Source: Streptosporangium sandarakinum
Lineage (GTDB): Bacteria; Actinomycetota; Actinomycetes; Streptosporangiales; Streptosporangiaceae
Assembly: GCF_013409935.1 (NCBI RefSeq)
Contig: NZ_JACCCO010000002.1
Location: forward strand, 1,612,001 to 1,676,000
Reading direction: 5' to 3'
DNA: 64,000 bases
The number at the start of each line of letters is the position of its first letter. The stretch's first letter is position 1. Below are positions 34,350 to 43,231 of the stretch, piece after piece. The position numbers and the translations under genes are program-made. Below the pieces are notes generated by a model. It did no database searches, had not been told where the DNA came from, and was given only the letters and a program-made list of their open reading frames with translations.

Positions 34350-35450
34350 TCAGGAGAAGGTGATGTCCGGGGCGGGGGCGCCGGGGACGACGAACGCGTG
34401 GAGCCGTTCGGCCTCCTCGGCCACGGATTCGGTCTCGCCCGGTGTCAGGGGCCGGAACGGGAGGACGGCGAGTGTCGTGCCGCGCAGCTCCCAGATCCCG
34501 CGCACGAAGCCGTCGACGAGGAAGGTCGGCAGCACCAGCGCCCGTCCGGGCATGACCCGGGCGCGGTCCTCGTCGCTGATGATCCGGGTGCGGTCGGCAT
34601 GCCCGAGCAGGACGTTGTCGTAGGCGGGCAGGAACCGTACCGGGGCGGGCGCGTCCTCCTCGGCGAGCGGCGCGCCGGGGAGGTCGAACAGCTCCCTGCC
34701 CTGCCCGTCCCGGACGACGCGGAGCTCCGGGCGGAGACGGTCGACGACCTCGCGCAGCCGGGTGATCCCGGACCACGCCTGGACGTCCATGACGCCGGCG
34801 GGCCCGAAGGCGGCCAGGTAGCGGAGGACCATCGCCTCGACGGACGGCGCCGTCTCCATGGGCTCGCCGATCCAGGCGTCGGCGAGGGCGACCTCGATCG
34901 AGGGACGGGTGCCCCAGCCTCCCCAGACGCCGATCCGCGGGGAGGTCACCAACGGCACCTGAAGCTCCAGGTTCCGGGCCAGCATCATGCCGTCGCGGCC
35001 CGGGTAGCGCTCGGCGAACAGTCCGGCCAGCATCCGGCGCGGGACGACCCGGTCGCCCAGCAGTTCCCGGCCCGTCTCGGCCAGCTCCGCCAGGTCCAGC
35101 CCGGCGGCCGGCTCGGCGTAGAGGGGCCGGCGCGCGGCGCGTTCGATGAAGGGCTGGATCAGGGGACGCAGCCAGCGGAAGTCGTCGGCGGCGACCAGGT
35201 GCTGGGTACGGCGCAGCGAGGTGGAGCGCACGACGGCGCGCTCGTGCAGCAGCGACTCCAGGTCGCCGTGGGTGAAGGGGTCCATCCGCGTCCAGAGCCC
35301 GACGTAGGGCCAGTTGGGCTCCTGGCTCTGCACCGCCACCAGGTGCCGCACCACCTCCAGCGCGGGCCGGGAGGTACGGCTGGTCAGGAACTGGCGGCTC
35401 AGCAGCGTCCGGTTGAGGGTACGCCGGGAGACGACGGGCACGGCGGTCAT
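34350..35450 (-). CDS. Winged-helix protein of the AlkZ/YcaQ (HTH_42) DNA glycosylase superfamily
   Basis: A 366-residue protein. The N-terminal LNRTLLSRQFL and VRHLVAVQSQEPNWPYVGL match the HTH_42 family, whose AlkZ members are DNA glycosylases that open interstrand cross-links or remove bulky alkyl adducts through a QxQ or QxD motif; QSQ is present near residue 43. AFGPAGVMDVQAWSGI and LLPAYDNVLLGHADR-like blocks in the C-terminal half are also typical. In some actinomycetes such proteins confer self-resistance to genotoxic products, but no biosynthetic cluster is seen here. The enzymatic role is inferred. Confidence 0.82.
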   Translation of the reverse strand: MTAVPVVSRRTLNRTLLSRQFLTSRTSRPALEVVRHLVAVQSQEPNWPYVGLWTRMDPFTHGDLESLLHERAVVRSTSLRRTQHLVAADDFRWLRPLIQPFIERAARRPLYAEPAAGLDLAELAETGRELLGDRVVPRRMLAGLFAERYPGRDGMMLARNLELQVPLVTSPRIGVWGGWGTRPSIEVALADAWIGEPMETAPSVEAMVLRYLAAFGPAGVMDVQAWSGITRLREVVDRLRPELRVVRDGQGRELFDLPGAPLAEEDAPAPVRFLPAYDNVLLGHADRTRIISDEDRARVMPGRALVLPTFLVDGFVRGIWELRGTTLAVLPFRPLTPGETESVAEEAERLHAFVVPGAPAPDITFS

Positions 35451-35613
35451 GGGACGGGGGCTCCTTCGGGGATCGGGCCCGCGGCTCCGGAGTCCTGCGG
35501 GGCTCCGCGAGCCTAGATCCCATACCGGTCAGTTCCCGTCCGGTTCACTCGCCTTTTCGTCGCGGGCTCGGAGGACCCGTCCGGGCCAGGACGGGTCCTC
35601 CGGGTCCGGGGTC

Positions 35614-36501
35614 TCAGAGGCGGCCATTGCGGCGGAGGACGTCCACGGCGCGCACGGTGGTGTACCCGCGCCAGTCGAGGGCGCCGGCGGGCGAGATCGT
35701 GGCGTAGTCGACGGTCCACCCGCCGTCGTCCCGCTGCAGACCGGCCAGCCGGTCGAGGTCCGCGTCGATCACCTCCTGGGTGAACAGCGCCCGCGCCGGG
35801 CGGTCCGGGAACGGGGCGAAGTCGAGCGGGCGCAGCGTCTCGTCCTCGGTGCCGCCCTCGACGCGCACCCGCCCGTCGGCGGGGATGTACTCGCCCAGGC
35901 GCTTCAGCAGGCCCGCCGCCTCGGGGGCGGTGCCGTGGACGGCATCGAGGAACCGTACGGCGAAGGCCAGCACATAGGCGTGGGACGTGTGGTCCACCTT
36001 CTCGACGGCGGCCAGGCAGTAGCGGACGGCCCGGTCGAGCCAGGGGTGTTCGGCGACCGCCGGGTCGTGGGCGGCGACGCGGAGGGCGGCGGCCGCGGTC
36101 ACGGACGTGATCTGCAGCGAGGAGACCGTGGTGTCGGCGCCGGCCCACCAGGGGGCGCATCCGGCACTGGAGGTGACGGGAAGCGCGAACGGCAGGCCGC
36201 CGTCGGGCAGCGAGACCGACTCCAGCCAGTCGCACAGTGCTGTGGCCTGCGGCGCCGTGGCCGGGGCGATCTCCTCGAACACCTCGAAGGCGTGCGCGGC
36301 GGCGCCCGTCTGGCTCTCCGGGGAGCGCAGGTCGGGCTCCAGGCCCCAGCCGTAGCCGCCGTCGGGGTTGCGATAGCCGTCCAGCGCCACCAGCACGGCG
36401 GCGGGATCGCTCTCGCCCAGCGGCAACCCGAACCGGCGGCGGTCCAGGAGGCGGGCGTGGGTGGCCATGAAGGAGGAGACCGCGGAAAGGTCGATGCTCA
36501 T
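35614..36501 (-). CDS. Prenyltransferase/terpene-cyclase-fold (alpha-alpha barrel) protein
   Basis: A 295-residue protein with two blocks typical of the alpha/alpha-barrel superfamily of prenyltransferases and squalene cyclases: GYRNPDGGYGWGLEPDLRSP near residue 42 and LQRDDGGWTVDYATIS near 265 (QW-like). The DxDD motif of protonation-initiated cyclases and the zinc ligands of farnesyltransferases are not evident. The enzyme activity is therefore unknown. ATG 36501 (MSIDLS) is chosen over 36519. It is isolated between unrelated genes. Confidence 0.8.
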   Translation of the reverse strand: MSIDLSAVSSFMATHARLLDRRRFGLPLGESDPAAVLVALDGYRNPDGGYGWGLEPDLRSPESQTGAAAHAFEVFEEIAPATAPQATALCDWLESVSLPDGGLPFALPVTSSAGCAPWWAGADTTVSSLQITSVTAAAALRVAAHDPAVAEHPWLDRAVRYCLAAVEKVDHTSHAYVLAFAVRFLDAVHGTAPEAAGLLKRLGEYIPADGRVRVEGGTEDETLRPLDFAPFPDRPARALFTQEVIDADLDRLAGLQRDDGGWTVDYATISPAGALDWRGYTTVRAVDVLRRNGRL

Positions 36502-36707
36502 ATCGCAACCCTGCCTCATCCGACCGACGGTTCCGGGCTCCCCGGCCCACGGATCCTGGGCGGCGTCCCCGCACCGCGGCTCCCGCCGCCCCGGTGATTC
36601 GTTTCCCGTTTCGCACCCGAGCCATTCCTTGAGGGCTTCCCGGGGCGTTGCTATGGTGCGCGGGAAAGCGGGGAATGGTGAAACACGATTTCATCGGGGG
36701 ACATTCG

Positions 36708-37385
36708 ATGCGAATACCGCGAACAATGGCTGTGAAGGCTGGGAGAGCGGGTCTCGCCCTGCTGGCGGCGGGTGTCACGGCCGCGGCCTGGCCCCAGGTC
36801 GCCTGGGCGGAGCGGGACGGGAGCCAGGGCCGGATCCAGGGCCCGGAGCAGGGTCGTGATCAGGACTGGGAGCAGGCGCGAGGCCGGGAGCGGCAGAGTC
36901 CGCAGGGCCAGGGCCGGGAACAGCGGGGGCGGGAACAGGAGTGGCAGGGCCACGACCAGGCGGCCGGACGCAACGTCAGGAACGCCAACAGCGGTAAATG
37001 CCTGCTCGTGCGCGGGGACGCCGACGGTGCGAAGGCCGCGCAGTCGTCCTGCGCCGACTATCCCGACCAGAAGTGGCGTTTCATTCTGGAGGACGCCGAA
37101 TCCGAATACAAAAGCTATCGGCTGGTGAACGCCAACAGCGGTAAATGCCTGCTCGTGCGCGGCCCGGAGGGTTCCCCCGCTCTCCAGTCCACCTGCGGCG
37201 ACTACGACGACCAGATATGGGAGGTCATGTCCGCCAGGAACGGCTACTTCCAGCTGAGGAACCTCGCCGGCCAGCAGTGCCTGGTCGTGCGGGGAGACGA
37301 GGACAACGCCCACCCTGTCCAGTCCGACTGCGACACCGCCTACACCGACCAGTTCTGGCGCGACGAGGACGGGTCCTCACGCTGA
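36708..37385 (+). CDS. Secreted ricin-type beta-trefoil lectin
   Basis: A 225-residue exported carbohydrate-binding protein. A Sec signal peptide (MRIPRTMAVKAG, hydrophobic core, cleavage near VAWA) is followed by a 60-residue linker very rich in Gln, Arg, Glu and Gly, then three beta-trefoil lobes, each with a CLLVRG or CLVVRG strand and a C-x(2,4)-Y/D-DQ-W ending (ADYPDQKWRF, GDYDDQIWEV, TAYTDQFWRD). The first two lobes share 36 identical bases (36980-37015, 37127-37162). GGGGG lies upstream of the ATG. No catalytic domain is attached, so it is a free-standing lectin. Confidence 0.88.
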   Translation: MRIPRTMAVKAGRAGLALLAAGVTAAAWPQVAWAERDGSQGRIQGPEQGRDQDWEQARGRERQSPQGQGREQRGREQEWQGHDQAAGRNVRNANSGKCLLVRGDADGAKAAQSSCADYPDQKWRFILEDAESEYKSYRLVNANSGKCLLVRGPEGSPALQSTCGDYDDQIWEVMSARNGYFQLRNLAGQQCLVVRGDEDNAHPVQSDCDTAYTDQFWRDEDGSSR

Positions 37386-37454
37386 GGATCGGCCGGGGTC
37401 GCCGGGCCCTGAGACGGGCCCGGCGGCCCCGGCCGCGGTCGATGACGGGTGACG

Positions 37455-38687
37455 TCAGGAGGCGGGCCCGTCGTCGGTCCAGCCCGACTCCAGCGTGACG
37501 TCGGAGTTCCACACGGTGCCCGGCTCCATCCCGGCCTGGGCACCGCCGGGCCGTACCACGACGTTCTCGGTGGCCAGCGCCCGCCCGGTCTCCTCATCGA
37601 AGATCAGGCGGGTGCGCAGGACCCCGTCGTCCCCGGCCGCCGCCTTCCCCATGGCCGACGCCTCCGGCCCGTCGATCGTGACCGCGGTGCCGGCGCGGCC
37701 CTCGGCGTCGGTGACGTCCCGGGTGACCTCGATGGACGCAAGGCCGGCGAGCATCCGGAACGCCGCGCCGCGCACCTCGGGGGTGACCGGCATATCGGCG
37801 ATCAGGCCCGTCGTGACGGTGAACAGCCAGGCGTCCCGCGACATCGGGGCGCTCGACTCGGTGCCGTGCCCCTTGTAGGAGCGCAGCAGCCACGCCTTGA
37901 GGGCGCCCGGCTCGGACGGCAGGGCGCGCAGGTCCCGCACGCTGACGTTGCGGCCCAGCCAGAACACCTTGTCCCCGTCGGGGAGGGGGGCCTGGCCCTT
38001 CTGGACTTCCCCGGGCCCGGTGGGCAGCGACAGCTTCGCACCCTTCTTGCCGGGCACCACGACCGGGATCTCGGCCGGGGCGCCGGCCTCGCGCCACGCC
38101 GCCTCGTCCTCGGGGGTCGCCGGCTGCGCGCCGAGCGACTGCGAGCCGCTGTGCTGCCGCTGGTCGGGGCCGGTGGCGGACGGGGTCCAGCTCTCGGTCC
38201 GCTGCCGGTCCACGACGGTGTAGTCCGCGCCCTCGGCCCGGAACAGGGTCCGGCTCACCGACACCGTGTGCCACCAGGCGCCGGTCTCGTCCGGCTGGCC
38301 GGCGGCCCGGTGGGCGGCGGCCAGCAGCACGGTCCGCGCGGAGAGCCGGACCTGCCCGTCCGGAGCCGTACGGCCCGGCGAGGACTCCGGGGACTCCGAG
38401 GCCGACACGGCCTGCCCGGTCCGCGCGGTGGACGGCGAGGGCGCCGTACCGCCGGTCCCGGTGACCGCGACGGCCACCGCGGTCACCGCGGCGGCGGCTC
38501 CGGCGAGGCCGAGCCCCCACGCCGGCCTCGCGATCGTCCGCCTCCCCGGTGCCCGTCGCGTCCGCCTTTCCTGGCGGGGCTGCGCCATGGCGCGCGTGAG
38601 CTCCGCCGCCCGGGTGCGCTCGTCGACCGGGGTGTCCCCCAGGTGCGCGGGACGGGCGGCTCGCAGCCTGTCGATGGGATCGTTCAT
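37455..38687 (-). CDS. CU044_5270 family protein (membrane partner of ECF sigma factor)
   Basis: A 410-residue protein. The N-terminal MNDPIDRLRAARPAHLGD is the hallmark start of the CU044_5270 family, followed by a charged cytoplasmic part, one transmembrane segment near residue 55-78 and a large external domain with a Ser/Thr/Pro linker. Family members are found next to ECF sigma genes, and the ATGA overlap with the sigma gene here supports a regulatory partnership. A direct anti-sigma function has not been shown, to my knowledge. Confidence 0.9.
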   Translation of the reverse strand: MNDPIDRLRAARPAHLGDTPVDERTRAAELTRAMAQPRQERRTRRAPGRRTIARPAWGLGLAGAAAAVTAVAVAVTGTGGTAPSPSTARTGQAVSASESPESSPGRTAPDGQVRLSARTVLLAAAHRAAGQPDETGAWWHTVSVSRTLFRAEGADYTVVDRQRTESWTPSATGPDQRQHSGSQSLGAQPATPEDEAAWREAGAPAEIPVVVPGKKGAKLSLPTGPGEVQKGQAPLPDGDKVFWLGRNVSVRDLRALPSEPGALKAWLLRSYKGHGTESSAPMSRDAWLFTVTTGLIADMPVTPEVRGAAFRMLAGLASIEVTRDVTDAEGRAGTAVTIDGPEASAMGKAAAGDDGVLRTRLIFDEETGRALATENVVVRPGGAQAGMEPGTVWNSDVTLESGWTDDGPAS

Positions 38688-39229
38688 GACAACTCCTCGC
38701 TGAGGTTCCTCACCCGGGGCCGGGGGCTCACCGGGTTCTCCATGGCGCGGCCGAGCCGTTTGCGCGCGCGGTGCAGCCGTACGCGGAAGGTCGCCTGGGA
38801 GCAGCCGATGACGCGGGCCGCGTCACGCGGGGAGAGCCCCTGCCAGGCGACCAGGACCAGGATCTCCCGGTCGTCCTCGGGCAGCTCCGCCAGCGCGGCC
38901 AGCACGCCGAGGCGCTCGGTCACCTCGTCGGCGACGTCCGCCCGCCGTACGCCGTCCCCCGTCGCGGCGATCCAGGCCCGCAACTCGGCGCCGAACGCCT
39001 CCCGCCGCGCCTCCGCCCGCACGGTGTCGCGCAGCACGTTGCGGGCCACCCCGAGGAGCCACGGCAGAGCCGGTTCCGGCACGTCCTCCAGCCGCCTCCA
39101 GGCGATCGCGAAGGTCTCGCTCACCACCTCGTCCGCCACCTGCCGCCCGGCGCGGCTGACCACGTAGGCCCACACGCGCTGCCGGCACTCGTCGTACATG
39201 CCGGTGAACCTGCGTGAATCATCCGTCAA
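38684..39229 (-). CDS. ECF-type RNA polymerase sigma factor
   Basis: About 181 residues. Region 2 comprises YDECRQRVWAYVVSRAG, ADEVVSETFAIAWRRLEDVP and WLLGVARNVLRDTVR. Region 4 comprises LPEDDREILVLVAWQGLSPR and VIGCSQATFRVRLHRARKRL. The TTG at 39229 is preferred because AAAGGGG lies 8 bases upstream; ATG 39199 would begin at MYDECRQ and shorten region 2. It belongs to the second sigma/membrane-partner pair of the window. Confidence 0.92.
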   Translation of the reverse strand: MTDDSRRFTGMYDECRQRVWAYVVSRAGRQVADEVVSETFAIAWRRLEDVPEPALPWLLGVARNVLRDTVRAEARREAFGAELRAWIAATGDGVRRADVADEVTERLGVLAALAELPEDDREILVLVAWQGLSPRDAARVIGCSQATFRVRLHRARKRLGRAMENPVSPRPRVRNLSEELS

Positions 39230-39469
39230 CGCCCGGCCCCTTTCGTCCCGGATGTTCTTCTGACACCGGGAAGTGGTCCGGGCCCGCCCGTTGTTACGGG
39301 CCACCCCGGAGAATTTCACGGCCGCGGCGGACTCGGCACCGGGCCGGGACGCGGGCTCCGCGCCGAGCCGGAATGTCGGACCGGGTCACTACCGTTGCGG
39401 GAGCCGGCCCGCCGGGCCGGCGCGGGCGCGGTCCGGTGCCCGCCCCCGCGAGCGAAGGACCCGCACGTT

Positions 39470-40090
39470 ATGGCCGACCGCAAGCACGGCGTGCCCGTGC
39501 CCGAGACCCACTCGACCATCCGGTCGGAGGACTGGGACAGCGAGGACCTCTCAGGCAGGCGATACGAGCGGGTCGCCTTCGTCGACGTGGACATGACCGA
39601 GGCGACGAGCCGGGGCGCGACGTTCCACGAATGCGTCTTCCGTGACGTGCGGTTCAACGCCTCCGTCCACTCCGACAGCGCGTTCACCAACTGCGCTTTC
39701 AAGAGCTGCGTGTTCTTCGACGCGACCTTCACCGGCTGCAAGCTGGTCGGCAGCGTGTTCGACGACTGCTCCTTCAGCCTCCTGAGGGTCGAGGGCGGCG
39801 ACTGGTCGTTCGCCGGGCTCCCCGGGGCCGATCTGCGCGGCGTGTCCTTCAAGGACGTACGGCTGCGCGAGGCCGACCTCACCAAGGCGCGCTGCGAGGG
39901 CGCGGTGCTCCGGGACGCCGACCTGTCGGGCGCCTGGCTGCACAGCGCCGACTTCACCCGCGCCGACCTGCGGGGAAGCGACCTGTCGGCCCTCGACCCC
40001 CTCGTCGCCAAGCTGAAGGACGCGGTCATCGACGTACGGCAGGCCGTCACACTCGCCATGGCCCTGGGCATGGAGGTCCGCTCCGACTGA
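39470..40090 (+). CDS. Pentapeptide-repeat protein
   Basis: A 206-residue protein forming a right-handed quadrilateral beta helix. The repeats A(D/N)LXX are clear from about residue 45 to 185, e.g. CVFRDVRFNASV, CAFKSCVFFDATF, ADLRGVSFKDVRL and ADLTKARCEGAVL. Some family members mimic DNA and protect gyrase from quinolones, but most have no known function. The many cysteines are in the inward i positions. AAGGA lies about 11 bases before the ATG. It is convergent with the VanZ-like gene. Confidence 0.9.
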   Translation: MADRKHGVPVPETHSTIRSEDWDSEDLSGRRYERVAFVDVDMTEATSRGATFHECVFRDVRFNASVHSDSAFTNCAFKSCVFFDATFTGCKLVGSVFDDCSFSLLRVEGGDWSFAGLPGADLRGVSFKDVRLREADLTKARCEGAVLRDADLSGAWLHSADFTRADLRGSDLSALDPLVAKLKDAVIDVRQAVTLAMALGMEVRSD

Positions 40091-40159
40091 CCCGCTCACC
40101 GCCACGCCCGGCCCGGCTGCCCGCCACGACGAGGCCCCGGAAGACCACGAGGCCGGACC

Positions 40160-41308
40160 CTACCTCCGAGGCTCGATCATGTGGCTGAGGCTCCCCGCCT
40201 CAACCACATGATCCGAACCCCGAACGGCTCCCAGGCGGGCGGCGGCCCGAGTGATGAGCCGCGTCCGGGTCCAGCGCGCCATGACGCCGCGCCGTTCCAG
40301 TTCCAGGACGGCGAGGAGGGCGAGGACGGGCATGAAGCCGCCGACGGCCGCACCCCCGACGAGGGCGAGGTACGGCGCGGCCGAGCGGGCCAGCCGCCGG
40401 AGCACAGGCGCGGGCCGCCCGGTCGCCGCGTGGCAGACCACGACGTGCACGGCCGCGCGGCCCGGTGTGGCGCCGTCCCTGCGCGCCGCCGGGAAGAGTG
40501 CGAAGATGACCAGCCCGATCACCGCGTACGACAAGCCGGGCAGGATGTCCCGCAGGAGGGCGTCGTCGGGCATCGGGCCACCCGTGACGAGCCGGTGGCC
40601 CTGGACGGAAAGCAACCCGAACACCGGCGAGGCGAAGAACCACACCACGCCATCGAGCAGCATGGCGAGCGCCAGTCGGCCGGCGGTGGGCGGGGCGAGG
40701 TCCTGGCGGGGCGCCGGCCATGGCCCCGGCAGCAGCCGCGCGGCCGGGCCCGCCAGTGTCCAGCCGAGTCCGGCGCCGACCGTATTGATGATCAGGTCGT
40801 CCAGGTCGAACAGCCGATACGCGCAGGGGTAGAGGCCCCACAGGCCGGTGAGCTGGGTCAACTCGATCGCCAGCGAACCGGCGAGGGAGATCGCCAGGGT
40901 GCGTGCCACGCCGAGCCCCTGCCGGTAGCGCAGGAAGAAGCCGAGCGGCACGAACAGGGCGACGTTGAACACGATCTGCAGCACCGACCTGCTGTACAGC
41001 GCGGCGGGCAGATCTCGTCCCGCGTTCTCTCTGATCACGTCCTGGATGCTCGACAGCGGCTGCCAGCGCGGCGTCGCGAGGCTCTGCCGGATCACGCAGA
41101 AGTCCGGCGTCACCTCAGGGAGCGGAAAGAGGGTGAAGGCCACCACGCCGCAGGCGTACAGGACGAGCATCGCCGTGACGAAGCCCGACCATCGCCCGAT
41201 GTGCCCGAAGCGGCCGTATTGGCGAGACACGAAGGGCAGCGACAGCAGTGCGATGGCCAGCGGGGCGAGAAGCAGGGCGATTTTCGCCTGGGTCAGGTAG
41301 ATCTCCAC
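40160..41308 (-). CDS. VanZ-like membrane protein
   Basis: A 382-residue membrane protein. The first half has the VanZ signature (VAFTLFPLPEV, LFVPLGFFLRY, ELTQLTG and YRLFDLDDLIINTVGAGLGW), which in enterococci gives low-level teicoplanin resistance by an unknown mechanism. The second half adds an RDD-like membrane module (LLDGVVWFFASPVFGLL, with the conserved Asp). The start is GTG 41308. The last coding bases contain a strong hairpin that may act as a shared terminator. Confidence 0.87.
   Translation of the reverse strand: MEIYLTQAKIALLLAPLAIALLSLPFVSRQYGRFGHIGRWSGFVTAMLVLYACGVVAFTLFPLPEVTPDFCVIRQSLATPRWQPLSSIQDVIRENAGRDLPAALYSRSVLQIVFNVALFVPLGFFLRYRQGLGVARTLAISLAGSLAIELTQLTGLWGLYPCAYRLFDLDDLIINTVGAGLGWTLAGPAARLLPGPWPAPRQDLAPPTAGRLALAMLLDGVVWFFASPVFGLLSVQGHRLVTGGPMPDDALLRDILPGLSYAVIGLVIFALFPAARRDGATPGRAAVHVVVCHAATGRPAPVLRRLARSAAPYLALVGGAAVGGFMPVLALLAVLELERRGVMARWTRTRLITRAAARLGAVRGSDHVVEAGSLSHMIEPRR
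40175..40213. terminator. Stem-loop inside the 3' end of the VanZ-like gene
   Basis: Arms 40175-40191 and 40197-40213 match at 16 of 17 positions, with a 5-base loop. It lies between the stop of the convergent pentapeptide gene (40090) and within the last codons of the VanZ-like gene, so it could end plus-strand transcription. It could also be an attachment-like palindrome. Confidence 0.5.
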
Positions 41309-41432
41309 AAGTCGCGAAGTCTAGCCAAAGAGGACATATCGGTATGTTTGTGGATATAAGCACGGCCCCGAGGATCCTTCCCGGCGGACCATGCCGACGG
41401 CCCGCGCTCGCCCACGCCGCCGAACTCCGGAC

Positions 41433-41972
41433 CTAGATGGACCGTTCGAGGATGTGCCGCATCGGGGTGAAACCGGCCGCCTCGTAGAAGGCCCGTGCGT
41501 CGGCGTTGAAATCCCACACGTCGGTGAGCAGGCTGGAGCACCCCTCCCGTCCGCCCGCCGTACGCACCGCCTCGACCAGGGCGGTGGCGACGCCGGTCCG
41601 GGCCGCCCGGGGATCGACGGCCAGGTGCTCCAGGATGACGAAAGTCCTCGGCCGCACGAGGGCGTCGCCCGGACGGTCGGCGATGACGGCGAGGGCGTAG
41701 CCGACCGGCCGACCGGCGAGGTGGGCCACGAAGGCGCGGACGTCCTCGCGGGCCAGGTGGGTCTCGAAGATCGGCACCAGTTCGGCGTGGGCGGCCCCGG
41801 AGCGGAAGACGTCCGGCCGGTTGCGGGCGTGGACGGAGTGGACGAAGTCGTTCAGCCGGGCCAGCAGGGCGGCGTCCCGGATCGAGGCGGGACGGACCTC
41901 CGGCGCGGGACGGGGTTCTTCGCCGGCCGGGGGCACGGACTGAGGCGGGGACGCGGGTTCGGTGGGTGTCAT
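41433..41972 (-). CDS. GNAT family N-acetyltransferase
   Basis: A 179-residue protein. A Pro-rich leader of 30 residues precedes a GNAT domain: IRDAALLARLNDFVHSVHA (beta1-alpha1), GYALAVIADRPGD, LEHLAVDPRAARTGVATALV (acetyl-CoA loop) and TDVWDFNADARAFYEAAGF (C-terminal signature). It is similar in outline to aminoalkylphosphonate or aminoglycoside-type acetyltransferases, but the substrate is unknown. It sits directly beside the segmental duplication that starts near 42041. Confidence 0.9.
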   Translation of the reverse strand: MTPTEPASPPQSVPPAGEEPRPAPEVRPASIRDAALLARLNDFVHSVHARNRPDVFRSGAAHAELVPIFETHLAREDVRAFVAHLAGRPVGYALAVIADRPGDALVRPRTFVILEHLAVDPRAARTGVATALVEAVRTAGGREGCSSLLTDVWDFNADARAFYEAAGFTPMRHILERSI

Positions 41973-42077
41973 GGCCCGGATGGTGACGCACGCCCCGCGA
42001 CCGGTGCCACCCGTTTTCCGCCCGGCCCGGCGTGCGGCGCCTTCCAGAGAAAAGGCCGGCGTTTTCCAGAGAAAAGA

Positions 42078-42115
42078 GCTGCGCGCCCGTTCCGTGGTGG
42101 AATCGGGCGCGCAGC
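42078..42115 (-). terminator. Stem-loop terminator of small secreted-protein gene A
   Basis: Arms 42078-42089 and 42104-42115 (GCTGCGCGCCCG and complement) are perfectly paired. Inner TTCC/GGAA pairing shortens the loop. It lies about 145 bp downstream of the stop at 42259. The same hairpin occurs in copy B. Confidence 0.65.
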
Positions 42116-42258
42116 CGGGACGTTCCCGGTTCGCCGATGTCTCGTTCAGGTGCGGTGCCGCGGATACTCCGCCTTACCCGGCACCGGGTCCTGCCATCCG
42201 CCCGGGAGTGGGAAACGGGTCCGTCCCCGTCCGCGCACGGTCACGCGCGGAGACGGTC

Positions 42259-42504
42259 TCAGTCGTCGTCCTCGTCGTCGCAGTCCTTGTGGCCGCGGCG
42301 GTCGTTGTCGAAGAAGTCCTGCAGGGCCAACGCCAGGAAGAACTCGTCGTCATCGTCGCCGTTGCCGACGCCCAGGGGGATGCCCACGCCCCCGGCGGTG
42401 ACCGGAGCCACGGACGCGGCCTGAGCCGGAACGGTGTAGGCACCGGCGAAAACGACTGCGCCGAGAGCGGCCGCGGCGAGCGACGCGGCGGTCTTGATTT
42501 CCAT
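42259..42504 (-). CDS. Small secreted acidic protein A
   Basis: An 81-residue precursor with a clear Sec signal peptide (MEIKTAASLAAAALGA, cleaved after VPAQA near residue 29). The mature part of about 52 residues is strongly acidic (NGDDDDEFF, CDDEDDD at the end) with a short hydrophobic helix (LALALQDFF) and one cysteine. The function is unknown. GGAGGAT is an excellent ribosome-binding site. Its twin at 43676-43897 keeps the signal peptide nearly unchanged but has another mature sequence. Confidence 0.75.
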   Translation of the reverse strand: MEIKTAASLAAAALGAVVFAGAYTVPAQAASVAPVTAGGVGIPLGVGNGDDDDEFFLALALQDFFDNDRRGHKDCDDEDDD

Positions 42505-42827
42505 GCGATCCTCCGATTTTCAGGAGGACAGATTCGTCCTCATGAGTTACCGACGCCCTAAGAATGCCCATCGTCGGATACCAAAAGAAACCGCAAAGCA
42601 CTTATACTTCGGCAAAGCCGGGAAGAGGTACATAAATAAGAAGTGAATTGGACATTTCGGCTTATTTCAGGATGAATCGCGTTCCGCCAGGAATGAAGGC
42701 CCGGCGTTCACCGGCCGCCGGGCCGACTCCCGGACCCGCGCTCCGCCGGGAAAAGAGCCGGAGACCTGGGCAAAAGATGGCCGAGCGCCTTCCGAGGGAT
42801 GGGAACGCGGCGGGTTACGTTGGGGCG

Positions 42828-42929
42828 ATGAACTCTGGTTTCGGGCATTTCGCCACGCACGACGCGGTCGGCCCCGCCGTGATCGCCAGACTGGTCGAGG
42901 AGCGCGGCCACGAGGCGCTGCTCTTCAGC
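42828..42929 (+). pseudogene. LLM oxidoreductase, N-terminal remnant (34 codons)
   Basis: Codons 1-34 (MNSGFGHFATHDAVGPAVIA and on to LLFS) match the first 34 codons of the intact gene at 44221-45060, differing at a few positions. After 42929 the sequence is unrelated and the frame runs to a stop at 43022 without any oxidoreductase motif. It is a broken copy left by the duplication or by a later mobile-element event. No function is expected. Confidence 0.85.
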
Positions 42930-43018
42930 ATCACTTGCGAGGAATCCCGGGCCGCCAAGCCCGGGAGGAATCGCATACGGCGCCGCACGTGTCGGCCCGA
43001 GCGGGTGAACTTCACAGC

Positions 43019-43231
43019 GTGAAATTCGTTGTACAGGTCCAGCCGTTCCCCACGCCCGCCCAGGAGGCGGCGCCGGCGGACGCGTTGCGCCTGTGCAACG
43101 AAGCGGCCGGCATCGTCTCCGGCGTCGCGTGGGAGACGCAGGCGTTTCGCAACTACGACCTGCGCAGGCCGCTCGCCCAACCGATCGCCTTCCGCTCCGA
43201 CGCGGCACAGCGCCACCGCTCACCTCGGTGA
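43019..43231 (+). pseudogene. TnpB (IS605/IS1341-type) N-terminal remnant
   Basis: From GTG 43019 about 45 codons (VKFVVQVQPFPTPAQEAAPA, LRLCNEAAGIVSGVAWETQA, FRNYDLR) match the N-terminus of TnpB-type RNA-guided nucleases of IS200/IS605-related elements. The rest of the roughly 400-residue protein, including the RuvC active site and zinc finger, is missing. No element end or guide-RNA region could be made out. It lies 90 bp after the broken oxidoreductase. Confidence 0.7.

Larger units (their letters stand above)
42041..42929. repeat. Segmental duplication, copy A
   Basis: This stretch of 889 bp matches 43459-44322. It contains, in order, a terminator hairpin, a small secreted-protein gene on the minus strand, an AT-rich promoter region and the first 34 codons of an LLM oxidoreductase. 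Identity is high outside the mature part of the small protein and stops abruptly at 42929. The matching stretch begins at CTTCCAGAGA in both copies. Confidence 0.85.
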
